Origin: Paracoccaceae bacterium
GTDB lineage: Bacteria; Pseudomonadota; Alphaproteobacteria; Rhodobacterales; Rhodobacteraceae
Length of the DNA stretch: 64,000 nucleotides
Assembly (NCBI GenBank): GCA_027486345.1
Contig: JAIXPH010000052.1
Span: forward strand, 62,001-126,000
Direction: 5' to 3'
This document shows, piece by piece, positions 17,363 to 27,238 of this stretch (position 1 is its first letter; every line of letters starts with the position of its first letter). The position numbers and the translations under genes are program-made. The notes beneath the pieces are model-generated. The model was not told the DNA's origin, searched no databases, and was given only the letters and a program-made list of their open reading frames with translations.

Positions 17363-18931
17363 TCATATCATTTCCTCCGCCTTGGCGGCTTTCGCCAGCT
17401 TGTCGAGTTTCTTTTGATGCGCGGCGCGGTAGTCGGGGCGCAGGTTTGGCGCGCCTTCCCAGATGCCGGCGGTGTCGCCTTCGCCCACGCCTTCGAAGAA
17501 GGCTTTCATGTCATCCATGCGGCCCTTGTTGCCCATGGCGGCATTGACCACCTGTGCCAGGCTCCCTGCCCCCGCCGGACCCATCAGGGGGCGGGCAGAG
17601 ATCAGGTTGGTGAAGTAAAGCGACGGCACACCCGCCTGTTTGGCCTTTTGCACCACAGGCGTGGTTCCGATGGCGAGGTCGGGACGGAAGGCCTCCATCG
17701 CGGCCAAGTCATCCTCAAGGCTGGCGCGGTATTTGACGGTCACGCCGCGCGCTTCCAGCCAGTCGCGGTCCGCCGCGCTCCACTCCGTTTTGCCGCAGGC
17801 AGAACCGACATAAGGCACATCCGCGCCGCTTTCGATCAGCAGGCGGGCGACGAGGAGTTCGGACCCCTCATAACCCGACAGCGTGATGCGGCCCTTGATC
17901 GGGTTTGCTGCCAAAGCAGCCTTGATCGCGCCGCCAAAGGCGTTTTGGGCGGCGGCAATACGGGCCGGATCGACGTTATAGGCCGCACCAATCGCCGCCA
18001 GCCACTCCATGGTTCCGTCATGACCCACCGGGGCAGAGCCGACAACCTTGCGCCCGGCGGCCTGAAATTCGCGGATGCTGGCGGTGTAGAAGGGGTGGAT
18101 CGCCGCCGCCACGCCGCAATCAAGCGCGGCATAAAGCTCGCGCCATTCCCGGCAGGGCACGACCGGCCCGGCGGCCAGACCCATCGGGGCCAGCATGGCG
18201 CCGATCATCATCGGATCGGCGGGGAACATCTCACCAAGCAGGGCCACAGTCGGGCGGTCCGCCCTGCCCTGCGCCGGGGTGGCAACGGGTCCGGCCTCAG
18301 CCTCGGCCCGCGCGAATTTCAGCATCGCCCCGGCGAGGACATCTTTCGCCTCGGCATGGGTCGGCACGCCAAAGCCCGGAACGTCGATGCCGACAATGCG
18401 GACGCCGTTGATCTCGGACGGCAGCAGTTTCAGCGGGACGCCCGATGCGGTGGGCACGCAAAGGTTCGTCACCACAACGGCGTCATAGCGTTCTGGGTCG
18501 GCCAGTTCATGCACCGCATCGCGGATGTCTTCGAACAGCTTGCCGGTCACCAGCGTTTCAGAGCTGAAGGGCACATAGCCAACGCTGCGACGCGCCCCGT
18601 AGAAGTGCGACACAAAGGTCAGGCCATAGACGCAGCAGGCCGATCCCGACAGAACCGTCGCCACACGCCGCATCCGAAGGCCGACGCGCAGCGACCCAAA
18701 GGCGGGGCACATGCTTTGCGGCTTGTCATGCGGGCCTTGCGGGTAGTCGGCGGCATAGCGGTCAAGGATTTCGGAATTGCCAGCCGCACGGGCCGCCGCT
18801 TCCATCTCGGCCGCCCCGGCATGGCAGCCCATGCCATCCGCTACCACGGGTGCGGCGGCATCGGCGGCAGAGGCCAGCGCCTCCAGCACCGGAGTGTCGC
18901 CTGCGTCATCGTAGCGGATTTCGGTTGCCAT
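17363..18931 (-). CDS. bchY: Chlorophyllide a reductase subunit Y
   Basis: A 522-residue nitrogenase-like subunit, partner of BchZ. Cys residues at 36 (GMGCHAG), 75 (SMCPAFG) and 99/100 (GSACCVYG) provide the likely [4Fe-4S] ligands. I take ATG 18931 as the start because it overlaps the stop of the small ORF that fills the bchX-bchY gap (TGATG); a GTG one codon upstream is also in frame. It acts with BchX in the second dark reduction of the macrocycle. Confidence 0.97.
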   Translation of the reverse strand: MATEIRYDDAGDTPVLEALASAADAAAPVVADGMGCHAGAAEMEAAARAAGNSEILDRYAADYPQGPHDKPQSMCPAFGSLRVGLRMRRVATVLSGSACCVYGLTFVSHFYGARRSVGYVPFSSETLVTGKLFEDIRDAVHELADPERYDAVVVTNLCVPTASGVPLKLLPSEINGVRIVGIDVPGFGVPTHAEAKDVLAGAMLKFARAEAEAGPVATPAQGRADRPTVALLGEMFPADPMMIGAMLAPMGLAAGPVVPCREWRELYAALDCGVAAAIHPFYTASIREFQAAGRKVVGSAPVGHDGTMEWLAAIGAAYNVDPARIAAAQNAFGGAIKAALAANPIKGRITLSGYEGSELLVARLLIESGADVPYVGSACGKTEWSAADRDWLEARGVTVKYRASLEDDLAAMEAFRPDLAIGTTPVVQKAKQAGVPSLYFTNLISARPLMGPAGAGSLAQVVNAAMGNKGRMDDMKAFFEGVGEGDTAGIWEGAPNLRPDYRAAHQKKLDKLAKAAKAEEMI

Positions 18932-19002
18932 CACTTGCCACCCTTCGCCGACAGGGCGCGCAGGGCTTCTTCAAGCTTTTCAAGCAGGTGCAGGTCAAAC
19001 AT
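18931..19002 (-). CDS. Candidate 23-residue small protein bridging bchX and bchY
   Basis: An ATG at 19002 lies inside the bchX stop region (ATGTTTGA arrangement) and its TGA stop at 18931-18933 overlaps the bchY ATG, so this ORF exactly fills the space between the two genes with coupling at both ends. The predicted peptide starts [14 protein letters not shown], carries alternating charged and Leu residues that fit one amphipathic helix, and ends in a basic Gly/Lys tail. It is out of frame with bchY, so it is not an N-terminal extension. No family is recognised. It may be a real small protein or a coupling device. Confidence 0.45.
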   Translation of the reverse strand: MFDLHLLEKLEEALRALSAKGGK

Positions 19003-19999
19003 TGTCATACACCACTTCAAGGGATTTCGCCGCGACGGCGAACTTGCCGCGCATGTCGCCATCGGTCGCCGGGGTCAGCACGAAGTCGGCCCCGGTGGTT
19101 TCGGCATCGAACAGGCCCAGCAGGCCGTCTTGCGTCAGGGGCTTCGGGCGCAGCGGCGGGGCGCTGGCGACGTTTCCGGCCAGTTCTTCGAACAAGGCGC
19201 CCCATTGGGTCTGATGCGTGCCGACGATCTGATAGTTCGCCGATTTGCGGCGCAGGTCGTCATCGGCGGGGATTGCCGCGAGGATCGGGATATTCACAGC
19301 CTCGGCAAAGGCCGCAGCCTCGCCCGTGCCGTCATCCTTGTTGATGACCATGCCCGCGACGCCGACATTGCCGCCCAGTTTGCGGAAGTATTCCACCGCC
19401 GAGCAGACATTGTTGGCCACATAGAGCGATTGCAGGTCGTTTGAGGCGACGACGATCACCTTTTGCGCCATGTCGCGGGCGATGGGCAGACCAAAGCCGC
19501 CGCAGACCACGTCGCCAAGGAAATCCAAAAGGACATAGTCAAAGTCCCAGTCGTGGAAGCCCAACTTCTCAAGCAGTTCAAAGCCGTGGATGATCCCGCG
19601 CCCGCCGCAGCCGCGACCGACCTCGGGTCCGCCCAGTTCCATCGCGAAGACGCCGCCGCGCTTAAAGCAGACATCGCCGATCTTGACCTCTTCCCCTGCC
19701 AGTTTCTTGCGGGTGGAGGTTTCGATGATCGTGGGGCAGGCCTTGCCGCCGAACAGAAGCGAAGTGGTGTCCGACTTCGGGTCACACCCGATCAGCAGCA
19801 CGCGCTTGCCCATTTCGGCCATCATGTGGCTGAGGTTGGCCAGCGTGAAGGATTTGCCGATGCCGCCCTTGCCATAGATCGCGATGATCTGTGTCTTTTT
19901 GGTCGGCGGGTCCATCGGAACCTCAAGCGAGGGTTCCTCATGTGCCTCATCGCGCAGGCGGGCGTCGAAGTCCTTGAGGTTCGGAATGTCGAGGGTCAT
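18995..19999 (-). CDS. bchX: Chlorophyllide a reductase iron protein X
   Basis: A 334-residue NifH-like ATPase. The P-loop GKGGIGKS lies at 43-50, and the two Cys that bridge one [4Fe-4S] cluster between subunits are Cys131 (GRGCGGRG) and Cys166 (DVVCGGFG). It delivers electrons to BchY/BchZ with ATP hydrolysis. It overlaps the bchC stop by four bases. Compared with BchL it has the usual N-terminal extension of about 25 residues. Confidence 0.98.
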   Translation of the reverse strand: MTLDIPNLKDFDARLRDEAHEEPSLEVPMDPPTKKTQIIAIYGKGGIGKSFTLANLSHMMAEMGKRVLLIGCDPKSDTTSLLFGGKACPTIIETSTRKKLAGEEVKIGDVCFKRGGVFAMELGGPEVGRGCGGRGIIHGFELLEKLGFHDWDFDYVLLDFLGDVVCGGFGLPIARDMAQKVIVVASNDLQSLYVANNVCSAVEYFRKLGGNVGVAGMVINKDDGTGEAAAFAEAVNIPILAAIPADDDLRRKSANYQIVGTHQTQWGALFEELAGNVASAPPLRPKPLTQDGLLGLFDAETTGADFVLTPATDGDMRGKFAVAAKSLEVVYDNV

Positions 20000-20940
20000 G
20001 CAGCGTCACTCCAGTCGAGGATCATCTTCAGGCAATCGGCGTCTTCAAAGGCGGTCTGGTAGGCCTCCGCCGCGGCAGTGCCGGGGCGGCGGTGGGTGAT
20101 CAGCCCGTCCAGTGACAGGGCACCGGCTTCGATCAGCGCGCGGGTCGCGGCCAGATCGGCGGGTTGCCATTCGGCAGAGATGCGCAGGCGCATTTCCTTC
20201 ATGAAGGCAGGGACAAAGGCGAAGTTGATCGCCTCGGTGTAGAAACCGCAGAGCACGACCTCGCCGCCCTTTTGCAGGCGCGGGATCAGCGTATCCAGCA
20301 AGCCCGGCGCGCCAGAGGCGTCATAGATCGCGCGATAATCGCGGCGCGCATCGTCGTTCGGGTCCAGCACGGGATAGCCAACCGCGCCGTCGCGGCGGGC
20401 GGGGTTCACTTCCCAGACGGTCGGTGCAGGCGCACCGGCGGCAATGGTCAGGCGGGCCAGCAGGCGGCCCAGCGTGCCATGGCCGATGATCAGATCGGGC
20501 AGCGCGGTGTCAAAGCCCGCGATGGCATGACGCGCGGTGGCAGCCAGTGCCAGCAGCGCACCCTGCGCGCCGATCCCGGCATCCACCCGGCACACGCGGT
20601 TGGCGGGCGTGACCAGCCGGGCCGCAGCCCCGCCGAACAGTCCGCGCACATCGCCGCCAAAGCAATTCGCGCCGGGGACAAAGACCATCTCGCCGGGGCG
20701 ATAGCCGGTCTCAGGCGCGGCTTCGACCACCTCGCCAAAGCTTTCATAGCCGGGGACCAAGGGGTAGCCCGAGCCGGGGAAGGCGGGCATCGTGCCCAGC
20801 CAGAACAGCTTTTCGGTGCCGGTGGAAATGCCCGAATGGCGGATGTCCACGACCAGATCACCCACGGTCGGGTCTTTCAGCGCGGCTGTTCCCAGCGCGA
20901 TGTTCCTTGCCCCTGACATGATGACCGCCGCCGTCTGCAC
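19996..20940 (-). CDS. bchC: 3-hydroxyethyl bacteriochlorophyllide dehydrogenase
   Basis: A 314-residue medium-chain dehydrogenase that oxidises the C3 hydroxyethyl group to acetyl. The N-terminal [10 protein letters not shown], the [10 protein letters not shown] nucleotide-binding turn and the [18 protein letters not shown] tail are diagnostic. GTG at 20940 is the start: family proteins begin at this point and a GGGGGA site precedes it, while the open frame continues upstream through operator DNA. Two PpsR operators lie just upstream, so bchC has its own promoter within the superoperon. Confidence 0.96.
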   Translation of the reverse strand: MQTAAVIMSGARNIALGTAALKDPTVGDLVVDIRHSGISTGTEKLFWLGTMPAFPGSGYPLVPGYESFGEVVEAAPETGYRPGEMVFVPGANCFGGDVRGLFGGAAARLVTPANRVCRVDAGIGAQGALLALAATARHAIAGFDTALPDLIIGHGTLGRLLARLTIAAGAPAPTVWEVNPARRDGAVGYPVLDPNDDARRDYRAIYDASGAPGLLDTLIPRLQKGGEVVLCGFYTEAINFAFVPAFMKEMRLRISAEWQPADLAATRALIEAGALSLDGLITHRRPGTAAAEAYQTAFEDADCLKMILDWSDAA

Positions 20941-20991
20941 TTCATTCCCCCGTTGCCGGTCTGACTCGGAAATCCGGCCCGACCTCATATG

Positions 20992-21035
20992 TGTAAGTTT
21001 AAACTTACATACCGCGCTGTCAAACTTATTAGACA
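20992..21035. promoter_or_regulatory. bchC promoter with two PpsR/CrtJ operators
   Basis: TGT-N12-ACA occurs at 20992-21009 (a fully palindromic 18-mer) and again at 21018-21035, separated by 8 bp, which is the classic paired arrangement for cooperative PpsR/CrtJ binding at bchC. On the minus strand a TTGACA -35-like hexamer lies in the distal site, with TAAACT as a possible -10 at 16-bp spacing inside the proximal site. Aerobic repression of bchC-X-Y-Z-puf is therefore expected. Confidence 0.9.
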
Positions 21036-21087
21036 CTTTCTGGGGATCAAACGACAAATAAGCGTGTTGACCCTTGTTTTTCAGGCC

Positions 21088-22197
21088 TCAGGCCCGACGC
21101 GCGGTCACCACCGATGTGATGAAGGGGCGCAGTGCCGCACGGGGCGGGTCGACCGAAAATCCAGCATTGCCAAGCCGTTGTGCGATGTCTGCCGCTGATC
21201 GCGTCCGTCCGGTCTGCATGGCGAGGGTGTAAACCGCAAAGTACACATCCGTGGCCGGATCGGGCTTGTCCCCGCCTGACATCGGCTCTGACACCACGAT
21301 CCGTCCGCCGGATGGCAGGGCGGCGTGGGTTTTTGCCAGCAAACTGTCAACCTGCGCGTCGGCGTGATCGTAAAGCACCCGGATCAAGGAGATGGCATCC
21401 TGCCCGGCGGGCAAGGGACCATCGCGGAAACTGCCGGGGGCCACGGTCAGGCCGGGGATGCGTTGATCCGCCCCTGCCACCACCTGCGGCAGATCGAACA
21501 GCGTCAGCCGCAGCGCAGGGTAACGGACCGAAACGGCAGAGAGGAATCGCCCCGTTCCGCCGCCGACATCCATCAGGTGCGTGCGGTCGGCCAGATCGAC
21601 CTGACGCAGGGTGTCTTCGGCGACCAGCCCCTGACTGTCGGCCATCAGCGCCGAATACCGTGCAGCCAGGCCCGCATCCTGATCCTTCAGCGCGCCAAAG
21701 ACATAGGGCCAGAACCCGGCCAGTTCTGGCGTCGTCTCGCCCCGGAAGAACGCAACCGGATCGGCGAGATCGCGGTAGAGAACCGGGTGATGACGCACCA
21801 TCGCCTCAAGCCCCGGCACGGTCAGGAAGGCCGCGCCGCGCGGGGTCAGATGCCACAATCCGCGCTTGAACCGCACCAGCTTCAACGCGGCCCCTGCCTG
21901 CATCAGCACGGCCAGACGCGGCAAATCCACGCCAGACAGGCGCGACAGCTCCGCCACGGGCAAGGACGATTCGGACAGGCGGTGCATCAGGCGCAACTCG
22001 ACCAGCGCCAGAAGGGCCTGCGAATGCACGAAACCACCGACGATATCGAACAAGGCCCGCCCTTCGGCCCGCGCATGGCTGCGGACAAAGGGCAGGCGTT
22101 CGGCCAGCGCGTGAAAGCGCGGCGACAGGGCGAGACGTGTCAGCAGGCCCGGCGCGCGGCTGGGCGATGGGGTGGCGGCGACGATCACCTCAACCAC
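21088..22197 (-). CDS. crtF: Demethylspheroidene / hydroxyneurosporene O-methyltransferase
   Basis: A 369-residue SAM-dependent O-methyltransferase that methylates the 1-hydroxyl of the carotenoid. It has an N-terminal dimerisation/winged-helix domain with [17 protein letters not shown] and the SAM motif LMDVGGGTG near 208-216. No ATG is available at the right place. GTG at 22197 (overlapping the crtE stop by 8 bp) and GTG at 22188 are both possible, and I report the longer. It lies between crtE and bchC in the superoperon. Confidence 0.92.
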   Translation of the reverse strand: MVEVIVAATPSPSRAPGLLTRLALSPRFHALAERLPFVRSHARAEGRALFDIVGGFVHSQALLALVELRLMHRLSESSLPVAELSRLSGVDLPRLAVLMQAGAALKLVRFKRGLWHLTPRGAAFLTVPGLEAMVRHHPVLYRDLADPVAFFRGETTPELAGFWPYVFGALKDQDAGLAARYSALMADSQGLVAEDTLRQVDLADRTHLMDVGGGTGRFLSAVSVRYPALRLTLFDLPQVVAGADQRIPGLTVAPGSFRDGPLPAGQDAISLIRVLYDHADAQVDSLLAKTHAALPSGGRIVVSEPMSGGDKPDPATDVYFAVYTLAMQTGRTRSAADIAQRLGNAGFSVDPPRAALRPFITSVVTARRA

Positions 22198-23059
22198 GCG
22201 CGGCGGCCGTGGGGATATCCATGATCCGCCGTGCCGTGCCCAAGACCAACTTGGCCAACTCTGCCTCACCCGGACAGTGCGGAATCGAGGCGATGGCCCC
22301 GGAGAGGATATCCTTCAGGTGCTTTTGCGCGCCCTCCACCCCCATCGACCGCACGGCAGAGGGACGGTCCAGCGCCGCATCCTGCCCCATCGGCTTTCCA
22401 GCCAGATCGCTGGGCGAGAGCGCGTCTTTCAGGTCATCGGCGACCTGGAACGCCTCGCCGATCAGGGTGCCAAGGTCTTCCCACGGTTCGGCGTCGTGGC
22501 CGGCGGCCAGCGCACCCATCTGGGTCGCGGCGATGAACAGCGCCCCGGTCTTGGCGCGGTGATAGGCGCGAAGGTCCACCTGCGGCTCTGATTCCCAGGC
22601 TTGGCCCGCGCAAATGCCCTGCGCCGCGCCCGTGCGGGTGGCCAGCGTCGTGATCAACGCCATCACCCGATCCGGGGCCTGCATGCCGACGGCGGAGAGG
22701 GTCTGGAACGCGAGCACGATCAGACTGTCCCCCGCCAGCACGGCCAAAGGCTCGCCATAGGCGCGGTGCAGGCTGGGCTTGCCGCGCCGAAGGTCGGCAT
22801 TGTCAAAGGCGGGCAGGTCGTCATGGGCAAGGCTGGCGCAATGGATCAACTCCAGCGCCGCCGCCGCCGCATCGCTGACCAAGGGGCGGTCATCGCCGCA
22901 GGCCCGCGCGACCGAGAGCAGGATCGTGGGCCGGATGCGCGCGCCCCCGGGAAAGATGGCATAGGGCAAGGCACTGGCCAACCGGGGCGGGGCCTCGGGG
23001 GCTGCGACCAGAGACAAGGCCCGCGCCAGAGAGGCGTCGATTCGTTGGTCGAGCGGCAT
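22190..23059 (-). CDS. crtE: Geranylgeranyl diphosphate synthase
   Basis: A 289-residue trans-prenyltransferase. The first Asp-rich motif [19 protein letters not shown] is at 80-98 and the second, ADDLKD, near 207-212. It makes GGPP from FPP and IPP for phytoene synthesis and for the bacteriochlorophyll tail. It is the first gene of the leftward superoperon and diverges from crtD across a 118-bp region with two PpsR operators. Confidence 0.96.
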   Translation of the reverse strand: MPLDQRIDASLARALSLVAAPEAPPRLASALPYAIFPGGARIRPTILLSVARACGDDRPLVSDAAAAALELIHCASLAHDDLPAFDNADLRRGKPSLHRAYGEPLAVLAGDSLIVLAFQTLSAVGMQAPDRVMALITTLATRTGAAQGICAGQAWESEPQVDLRAYHRAKTGALFIAATQMGALAAGHDAEPWEDLGTLIGEAFQVADDLKDALSPSDLAGKPMGQDAALDRPSAVRSMGVEGAQKHLKDILSGAIASIPHCPGEAELAKLVLGTARRIMDIPTAAARG

Positions 23060-23116
23060 GGGGCAGCACCTTTCCGGTCCATCTGTCCGATTCACTTTGG
23101 CATTCGGGCCGCAATG

Positions 23117-23158
23117 TGTAAACTTAAACTTACACGCCGATGTAATATGAAATTTACA
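23117..23158. promoter_or_regulatory. crtE/crtD divergent promoter with two PpsR operators
   Basis: TGT-N12-ACA motifs lie at 23117-23134 and 23141-23158, 6 bp apart, between the divergent crtE and crtD starts. The second ends 19 bp before the crtD ATG. The AT-rich half-sites resemble those at bchC. They probably repress both the crtEF-bch-puf superoperon and crtDC in the presence of oxygen. Confidence 0.88.
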
Positions 23159-23177
23159 CCCCGAACAGGACTGCTGG

Positions 23178-24776
23178 ATGTCAGCCAAGGAAAAGGCCGT
23201 CGTGATCGGGGCCGGAATGGGGGGGCTTGCCGCCGCCATCCGCCTGTCTGCGCTTGGCCTTTCGGTCACGGTGGTCGATATGGCCGATGCCCCAGGTGGC
23301 AAGGCGCGGGCGGTGGCCTCGGGTGCCGGACCGGTGGATACCGGCCCCACGGTGATGACCCTGCCCGATGTGGCCGATTCGCTGTTCCGCCTCTGTGGCA
23401 CCCGTCTTGAGGATGAGGTAGACCTGATCCCCCTGCCCCGTCTGGCGCGGCATTTCTGGCACGGCAGCGCTCCGCTGGACCTTTTCCCGGATCGAGAGGC
23501 CAATTTCGACGCCATCCGCAGCTTTGCCGGTCTGCGTGAGGCCGAGGGCTTCGCGCGCTTTGACGCCCTCTCTGCCGGGCTTCTCGCCGCCTTTGACGCC
23601 CCGGTGATGCGCGCGGCGCGCCCGATGCTGGGTCCAGTGGCGCTGGCGGCCTTGCGCCAGCCGCGCCTATGGCCCGCGCTGATTCCCGGTGTGTCGCTGG
23701 AGCGGTTGATGAAACGCCACTTCCGCGACCCGCGACTGGTGCAGCTTTTCGGGCGCTACGCCACCTATGTCGGCGGCCGCCCCGCCCACTCCCCCGCTGT
23801 GCTGTCGCTGATCTGGCGGGTTGAGGCGCAGGGGGTCTTTGCCGTGCGCCAAGGGATGCATGGACTGGCCGCCGCCCTCGCGCGTGTGGCCGCCGCCAAG
23901 GGGGTGGAGTTCCGCTTTGCCACCCGCGCGCGGCGCATCGTGCGCCAAGGCGGTCGCGTGACCGGGGTAGAACTGGACGGCGGCGGCACCCTGCCATGCA
24001 CCGTCTGCGTCTTCAATGGCGACCCGCTGGCCTTGGCCGAAGGCCATCTGGGCGACGCCGTCGCCGTCGCGCGCTCCGCCAAGCCAGCCAAGCGCAGCCT
24101 CTCGGCCTGGGTCTGGGCCTTTGCGGCAGAACCGCGCGGGGTGGACCTTGCCCATCACAACGTATTCTTCACCGCTGACCCCGCGCAGGAATTCGGGCCC
24201 ATCGGTCGGGGCGAAATGCCCGTCGCACCAACGCTTTACGTCTGCGCCCAGGACCGAGAGCTTGGGACACCGCCGCCCGCGCTGGAACGGTTCGAGATCA
24301 TCCTGAACGGCCCTGCAGGCCATCCCCCCCTGACTGACGAGGACGCCCTATGCCGAACCCGGACCTTTCCCGCGCTACGGGCGCAGGGGCTGACTTTCTC
24401 TCCCCCACCCGGTCCGCAGGCGCTGCTGACGCCGCATATCCTCAGCCGACGCTATCCGGGGTCGCAGGGGGCGATCTACGGCGGCTCGCCCGAGGCGGCG
24501 ATGGCAGCCTTCCAGCGTCCGACGGCGCGGACGGCACTGGCGGGTCTTTATCTGGCGGGCGGGGGGGCGCATCCGGGCGCGGGGGTGCCGATGGCGCTGC
24601 TCTCCGGGGGGCACGCGGCGACGGCGGTCGCCGAGGATCGGATGAGGCAGACATTCGCGCCCCAGACCCGGGCACAGGCCAAGGGCCGGATTTCGGCATC
24701 CGCGTCAGCCCCGGCGGATATGCGTGGTGGTACATCGACGCCATCTCAGCCGACGGGACAAAAGCCGTCTCGGTGA
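23178..24776 (+). CDS. crtD: Hydroxyneurosporene desaturase
   Basis: A 532-residue flavoprotein of the CrtI/CrtD family. The FAD motif GAGMGG is at 11-16, the PVDTGPTVMTLP segment follows near 50-61, and the C-terminal GLYLAGGGAHPGAGVP motif identifies a carotenoid desaturase. It introduces the 3,4 double bond. Rhodobacter CrtD is near 495 residues; the extra Ser/Pro-rich tail of about 38 residues here is read from DNA whose other frame encodes a conserved part of CrtC, so the true end or reading frame deserves a check. Its TGA overlaps a GTG of crtC. Confidence 0.93.
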   Translation: MSAKEKAVVIGAGMGGLAAAIRLSALGLSVTVVDMADAPGGKARAVASGAGPVDTGPTVMTLPDVADSLFRLCGTRLEDEVDLIPLPRLARHFWHGSAPLDLFPDREANFDAIRSFAGLREAEGFARFDALSAGLLAAFDAPVMRAARPMLGPVALAALRQPRLWPALIPGVSLERLMKRHFRDPRLVQLFGRYATYVGGRPAHSPAVLSLIWRVEAQGVFAVRQGMHGLAAALARVAAAKGVEFRFATRARRIVRQGGRVTGVELDGGGTLPCTVCVFNGDPLALAEGHLGDAVAVARSAKPAKRSLSAWVWAFAAEPRGVDLAHHNVFFTADPAQEFGPIGRGEMPVAPTLYVCAQDRELGTPPPALERFEIILNGPAGHPPLTDEDALCRTRTFPALRAQGLTFSPPPGPQALLTPHILSRRYPGSQGAIYGGSPEAAMAAFQRPTARTALAGLYLAGGGAHPGAGVPMALLSGGHAATAVAEDRMRQTFAPQTRAQAKGRISASASAPADMRGGTSTPSQPTGQKPSR

Positions 24777-25621
24777 TCGGCTTCATCGGATCGGTGTTTT
24801 CGCCGTGGTTCCATTGGTCAGGCCGGGGCGATCCGGAAAATCACTGCTGCATCAACGTGGTGACCTCTGGCCTGAACGGAAAGTTCGCCATGACCGACCG
24901 GGGGCGCGCCGCGCTGAGCCGCAGCCGCAACAGCTTTCGCGTGGGGCCAAGCCGGATCGACTGGACCGGCTCCAGCCTGCGCATCACGGTGAACGAATGG
25001 GGGGCCCTGCCCATGGTCGGCCCCCTGCGCGGTGAGATCGTGCTGACCCCCGTCGCCCTGCCCGATGCCGTCTATGATCTGACCCCCGACGGCGCGCATC
25101 GCTGGCGGCCGATTGCGCCGATGGCGCATGTCTCGGTCGACCTCAGCCAAGGCCATAAGTGGGAGGGGCACGGCTATTTCGACAGCAACACCGGCATCCG
25201 CCCGCTGGAACAGGATTTCAAATTCTGGACATGGGGCCGCTTCCCGCAGCGCGACCGGACGGTCTGCTTTTATGACGCGATCCGCCGTGATGGCAGCCAT
25301 CTGCATCTGGGCGCGGCCTTTGACCGCCAAGGCGGCGCGCAGGTGATTGAGCCGCCACCCCTGACCCGGATGGCGCGCAGCCGTTGGGCCGTGCGGCGCG
25401 AGTCACGCGCGGATGCGGGAACGGTGCCCAAGGAACGGCTGTCGCTTCTGGATGCGCCGTTCTATTCGCGCGCCTTGGTCGAAACCCGGATCGACGGCGA
25501 GACGTCGCTTGGCATGCATGAGGCGCTGGATCTGGACCGCTTCCGCCTGCCGATCCTGAAACCCATGCTCGCCGTCCGGGTGCCGCGCCGCGCGGGCTGG
25601 CCCAAGGGCGGCGCGGTCTAG
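24653..25621 (+). CDS. crtC: Hydroxyneurosporene synthase / carotenoid 1,2-hydratase (start uncertain)
   Basis: CrtC adds water to the 1,2 double bond of neurosporene. The lipocalin-like family signature is clear: FIGSVFSPWFHWSGRGDPENHC, NEWGALP, GYFDSNTG and FKFWTWGR. A conventional start is GTG 24773, overlapping the crtD stop and giving 282 residues, the size annotated in older Rhodobacter entries. However, the same frame upstream encodes FGIRVSPGGYAWWYIDA, which looks like genuine CrtC N-terminal sequence. The only start-like codon there is ATT 24653, 5 bp after a GATGAGG ribosome-like site, and I use it as the 5' limit. Read the N-terminus as unresolved. Confidence 0.75.
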   Translation: MRAPDPGTGQGPDFGIRVSPGGYAWWYIDAISADGTKAVSVIGFIGSVFSPWFHWSGRGDPENHCCINVVTSGLNGKFAMTDRGRAALSRSRNSFRVGPSRIDWTGSSLRITVNEWGALPMVGPLRGEIVLTPVALPDAVYDLTPDGAHRWRPIAPMAHVSVDLSQGHKWEGHGYFDSNTGIRPLEQDFKFWTWGRFPQRDRTVCFYDAIRRDGSHLHLGAAFDRQGGAQVIEPPPLTRMARSRWAVRRESRADAGTVPKERLSLLDAPFYSRALVETRIDGETSLGMHEALDLDRFRLPILKPMLAVRVPRRAGWPKGGAV

Positions 25622-26112
25622 GCCGACGCGCCGGGGTTCAACTGCCACAGCCTCAGGTTCAAGGCCCCGGCAATGCTGACCCATGTGATGTAGGGCACAA
25701 ACAGCAGCCCCGCGACCCAGTCGATCCGCCAGAACAACACCAGCGTGGCCGCGACCGACAGCCACAAGAGCATCAGCACCACCAGCGCGGCACCCATCCG
25801 GCGCAGGCCAAAGAACACCGGCGTCCAGAGCGTGTTGAAGGCGATCTGCACGCCCCACAGCCCCAGCGCCAGCCCGACCGCCGCGCCCTGCGGCCCCCCG
25901 GCCAGCCCGGCGACACGGGCAGCGGCGGTGGACATGCACAGATAGAGCGTAGTCCATGCGACCGGGAACAGCCAGTTCGGCGGGTTCCAGCTGGGTTTTT
26001 TCAGCGCGTCATACCACGCACCCGGCGGAAACAGCGCGCCCGTGGCCCCTGCCCCGAAACATGTGCCAAGAAAGACGAAAAACAGCAGCCAAAACGACGG
26101 TTGGTCCAACAT
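25618..26112 (-). CDS. tspO: TspO/CrtK tryptophan-rich sensory protein
   Basis: A 164-residue five-helix membrane protein of the TspO/MBR family. The PPGAWYDALKKPSWNPPNWLFPVAWT block near 37-62 and the C-terminal WVSIAGALNLRLWQLN are characteristic, with many Trp residues. In Rhodobacter sphaeroides TspO sits in the outer membrane and negatively affects photosynthesis gene expression in oxygen, probably through tetrapyrrole export or signalling. Its place between crtB and crtC is conserved. Its stop overlaps the crtC stop on the opposite strand. A 106-bp gap separates it from crtB. Confidence 0.95.
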   Translation of the reverse strand: MLDQPSFWLLFFVFLGTCFGAGATGALFPPGAWYDALKKPSWNPPNWLFPVAWTTLYLCMSTAAARVAGLAGGPQGAAVGLALGLWGVQIAFNTLWTPVFFGLRRMGAALVVLMLLWLSVAATLVLFWRIDWVAGLLFVPYITWVSIAGALNLRLWQLNPGASA

Positions 26113-26218
26113 GCGGCGGCAATCCCCTAATGGCACGTCACCCGACATAGGTGGCGCGGGGCGATTGGCCAAGGGCAAAGCGCCAGACCGGGCCGCGACC
26201 CTGTCCCGGCGCTGCGGG

Positions 26219-27238
26219 TCAGATCATGCCACGGTCCCGCGCCTCCAGCTGGGCCAGAACCCGCAGAAGCGATTCGGACCGTGCCAGTCCGGGCCGCACC
26301 CGCGCTGCGGCTTGAACCAGAAAGGCGACCTCGGGTTCCGGCGGGGCGTGCAGCCGGGCCGATTGCGGCGCGACGGCGAGCACGGCGGTTTGCAACGCCG
26401 AGACCGTCAGCCAGCCCAGTTTCTGCCGGGCCGTGGTGCGGGCGCGGCGGGTGATGCTGTCATATCCGGCACGTGCGACCTCGGTCCCGATGGCGGAATA
26501 GACATGGCCCGCCGTGTGGATCGCCACACGGCAATCCATCGGCAAGCGGCGCACACCTGTCGCGGCACGGGAGTAGAGGTCCTCGGCCTCAGCCAGCAGG
26601 CGGGCGGTCATGGCGCGAATCTGCGGCAAAGGCACGGGGTCGGCAAGGAAGGCATCCGGACAGACCCCCGCCGCCGCCATCCAGTCGAGGGGCAGGAACA
26701 GGCGGCCCGCGCGGGCATCCTCGCCCACGTCGCGGGCGATGTTGGTCAGTTGCATCGCAAGCCCCAGATCACAGGCCCGCGCCAGCGCATCCGCATCGCG
26801 CACCCGCATCAACACGCACATCATGGCCCCCACGGCCGCCGCGACGCGGGCCGCGTAATCCTTCAACTCCGACAGGGTGGCATAACGCCGGTCCAGCGAA
26901 TCCCATGCCAGCCCTTCCAACAGCGCCTCCGGCAAGGCGCGCGGCATGTCGAACCCCGCGACCACGGCGGCAAAGGCCCGGTCCGAAGGCGCATTGCGCG
27001 GGCGGCCCTGATAGATCGCGTCCAGCCGGTCCCGCAGGCGCAGCACGGCGGCGACCTTGTCGGTGCCTTCGTCCACCTCATCATCCGCCACCCGGCAAAA
27101 GGCGTAAAGCGCCAGCGCCGGATCGCGCACCCGCGCGGGCAGCGCCTTGGAGGCCGCGTGGAACGACAAGGACCCGGTGCGGATCATCGCGCGGCAGGCC
27201 TCCAGATCATCGGGCGGGATCATGACGGCCTTGGTCAT
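26219..27238 (-). CDS. crtB: Phytoene synthase
   Basis: A 339-residue squalene/phytoene synthase. The two Asp-rich motifs are DDEVDEG at 52-58 and DVGEDAR at 170-176. It condenses two GGPP into phytoene. The ATG overlaps the crtI stop (ATGA), and the frame could extend upstream only by running through crtI, so 27238 is preferred. It is cotranscribed with crtI from the PpsR-controlled promoter upstream of crtI. Confidence 0.96.
   Translation of the reverse strand: MTKAVMIPPDDLEACRAMIRTGSLSFHAASKALPARVRDPALALYAFCRVADDEVDEGTDKVAAVLRLRDRLDAIYQGRPRNAPSDRAFAAVVAGFDMPRALPEALLEGLAWDSLDRRYATLSELKDYAARVAAAVGAMMCVLMRVRDADALARACDLGLAMQLTNIARDVGEDARAGRLFLPLDWMAAAGVCPDAFLADPVPLPQIRAMTARLLAEAEDLYSRAATGVRRLPMDCRVAIHTAGHVYSAIGTEVARAGYDSITRRARTTARQKLGWLTVSALQTAVLAVAPQSARLHAPPEPEVAFLVQAAARVRPGLARSESLLRVLAQLEARDRGMI

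Noticed and set aside
17267-19444. 725-codon open frame on the plus strand across bchX and bchY
   Set aside because: It lies opposite well-identified genes, is rich in Arg/Gly/His, has no family features and reflects GC-rich codon bias in the real genes.
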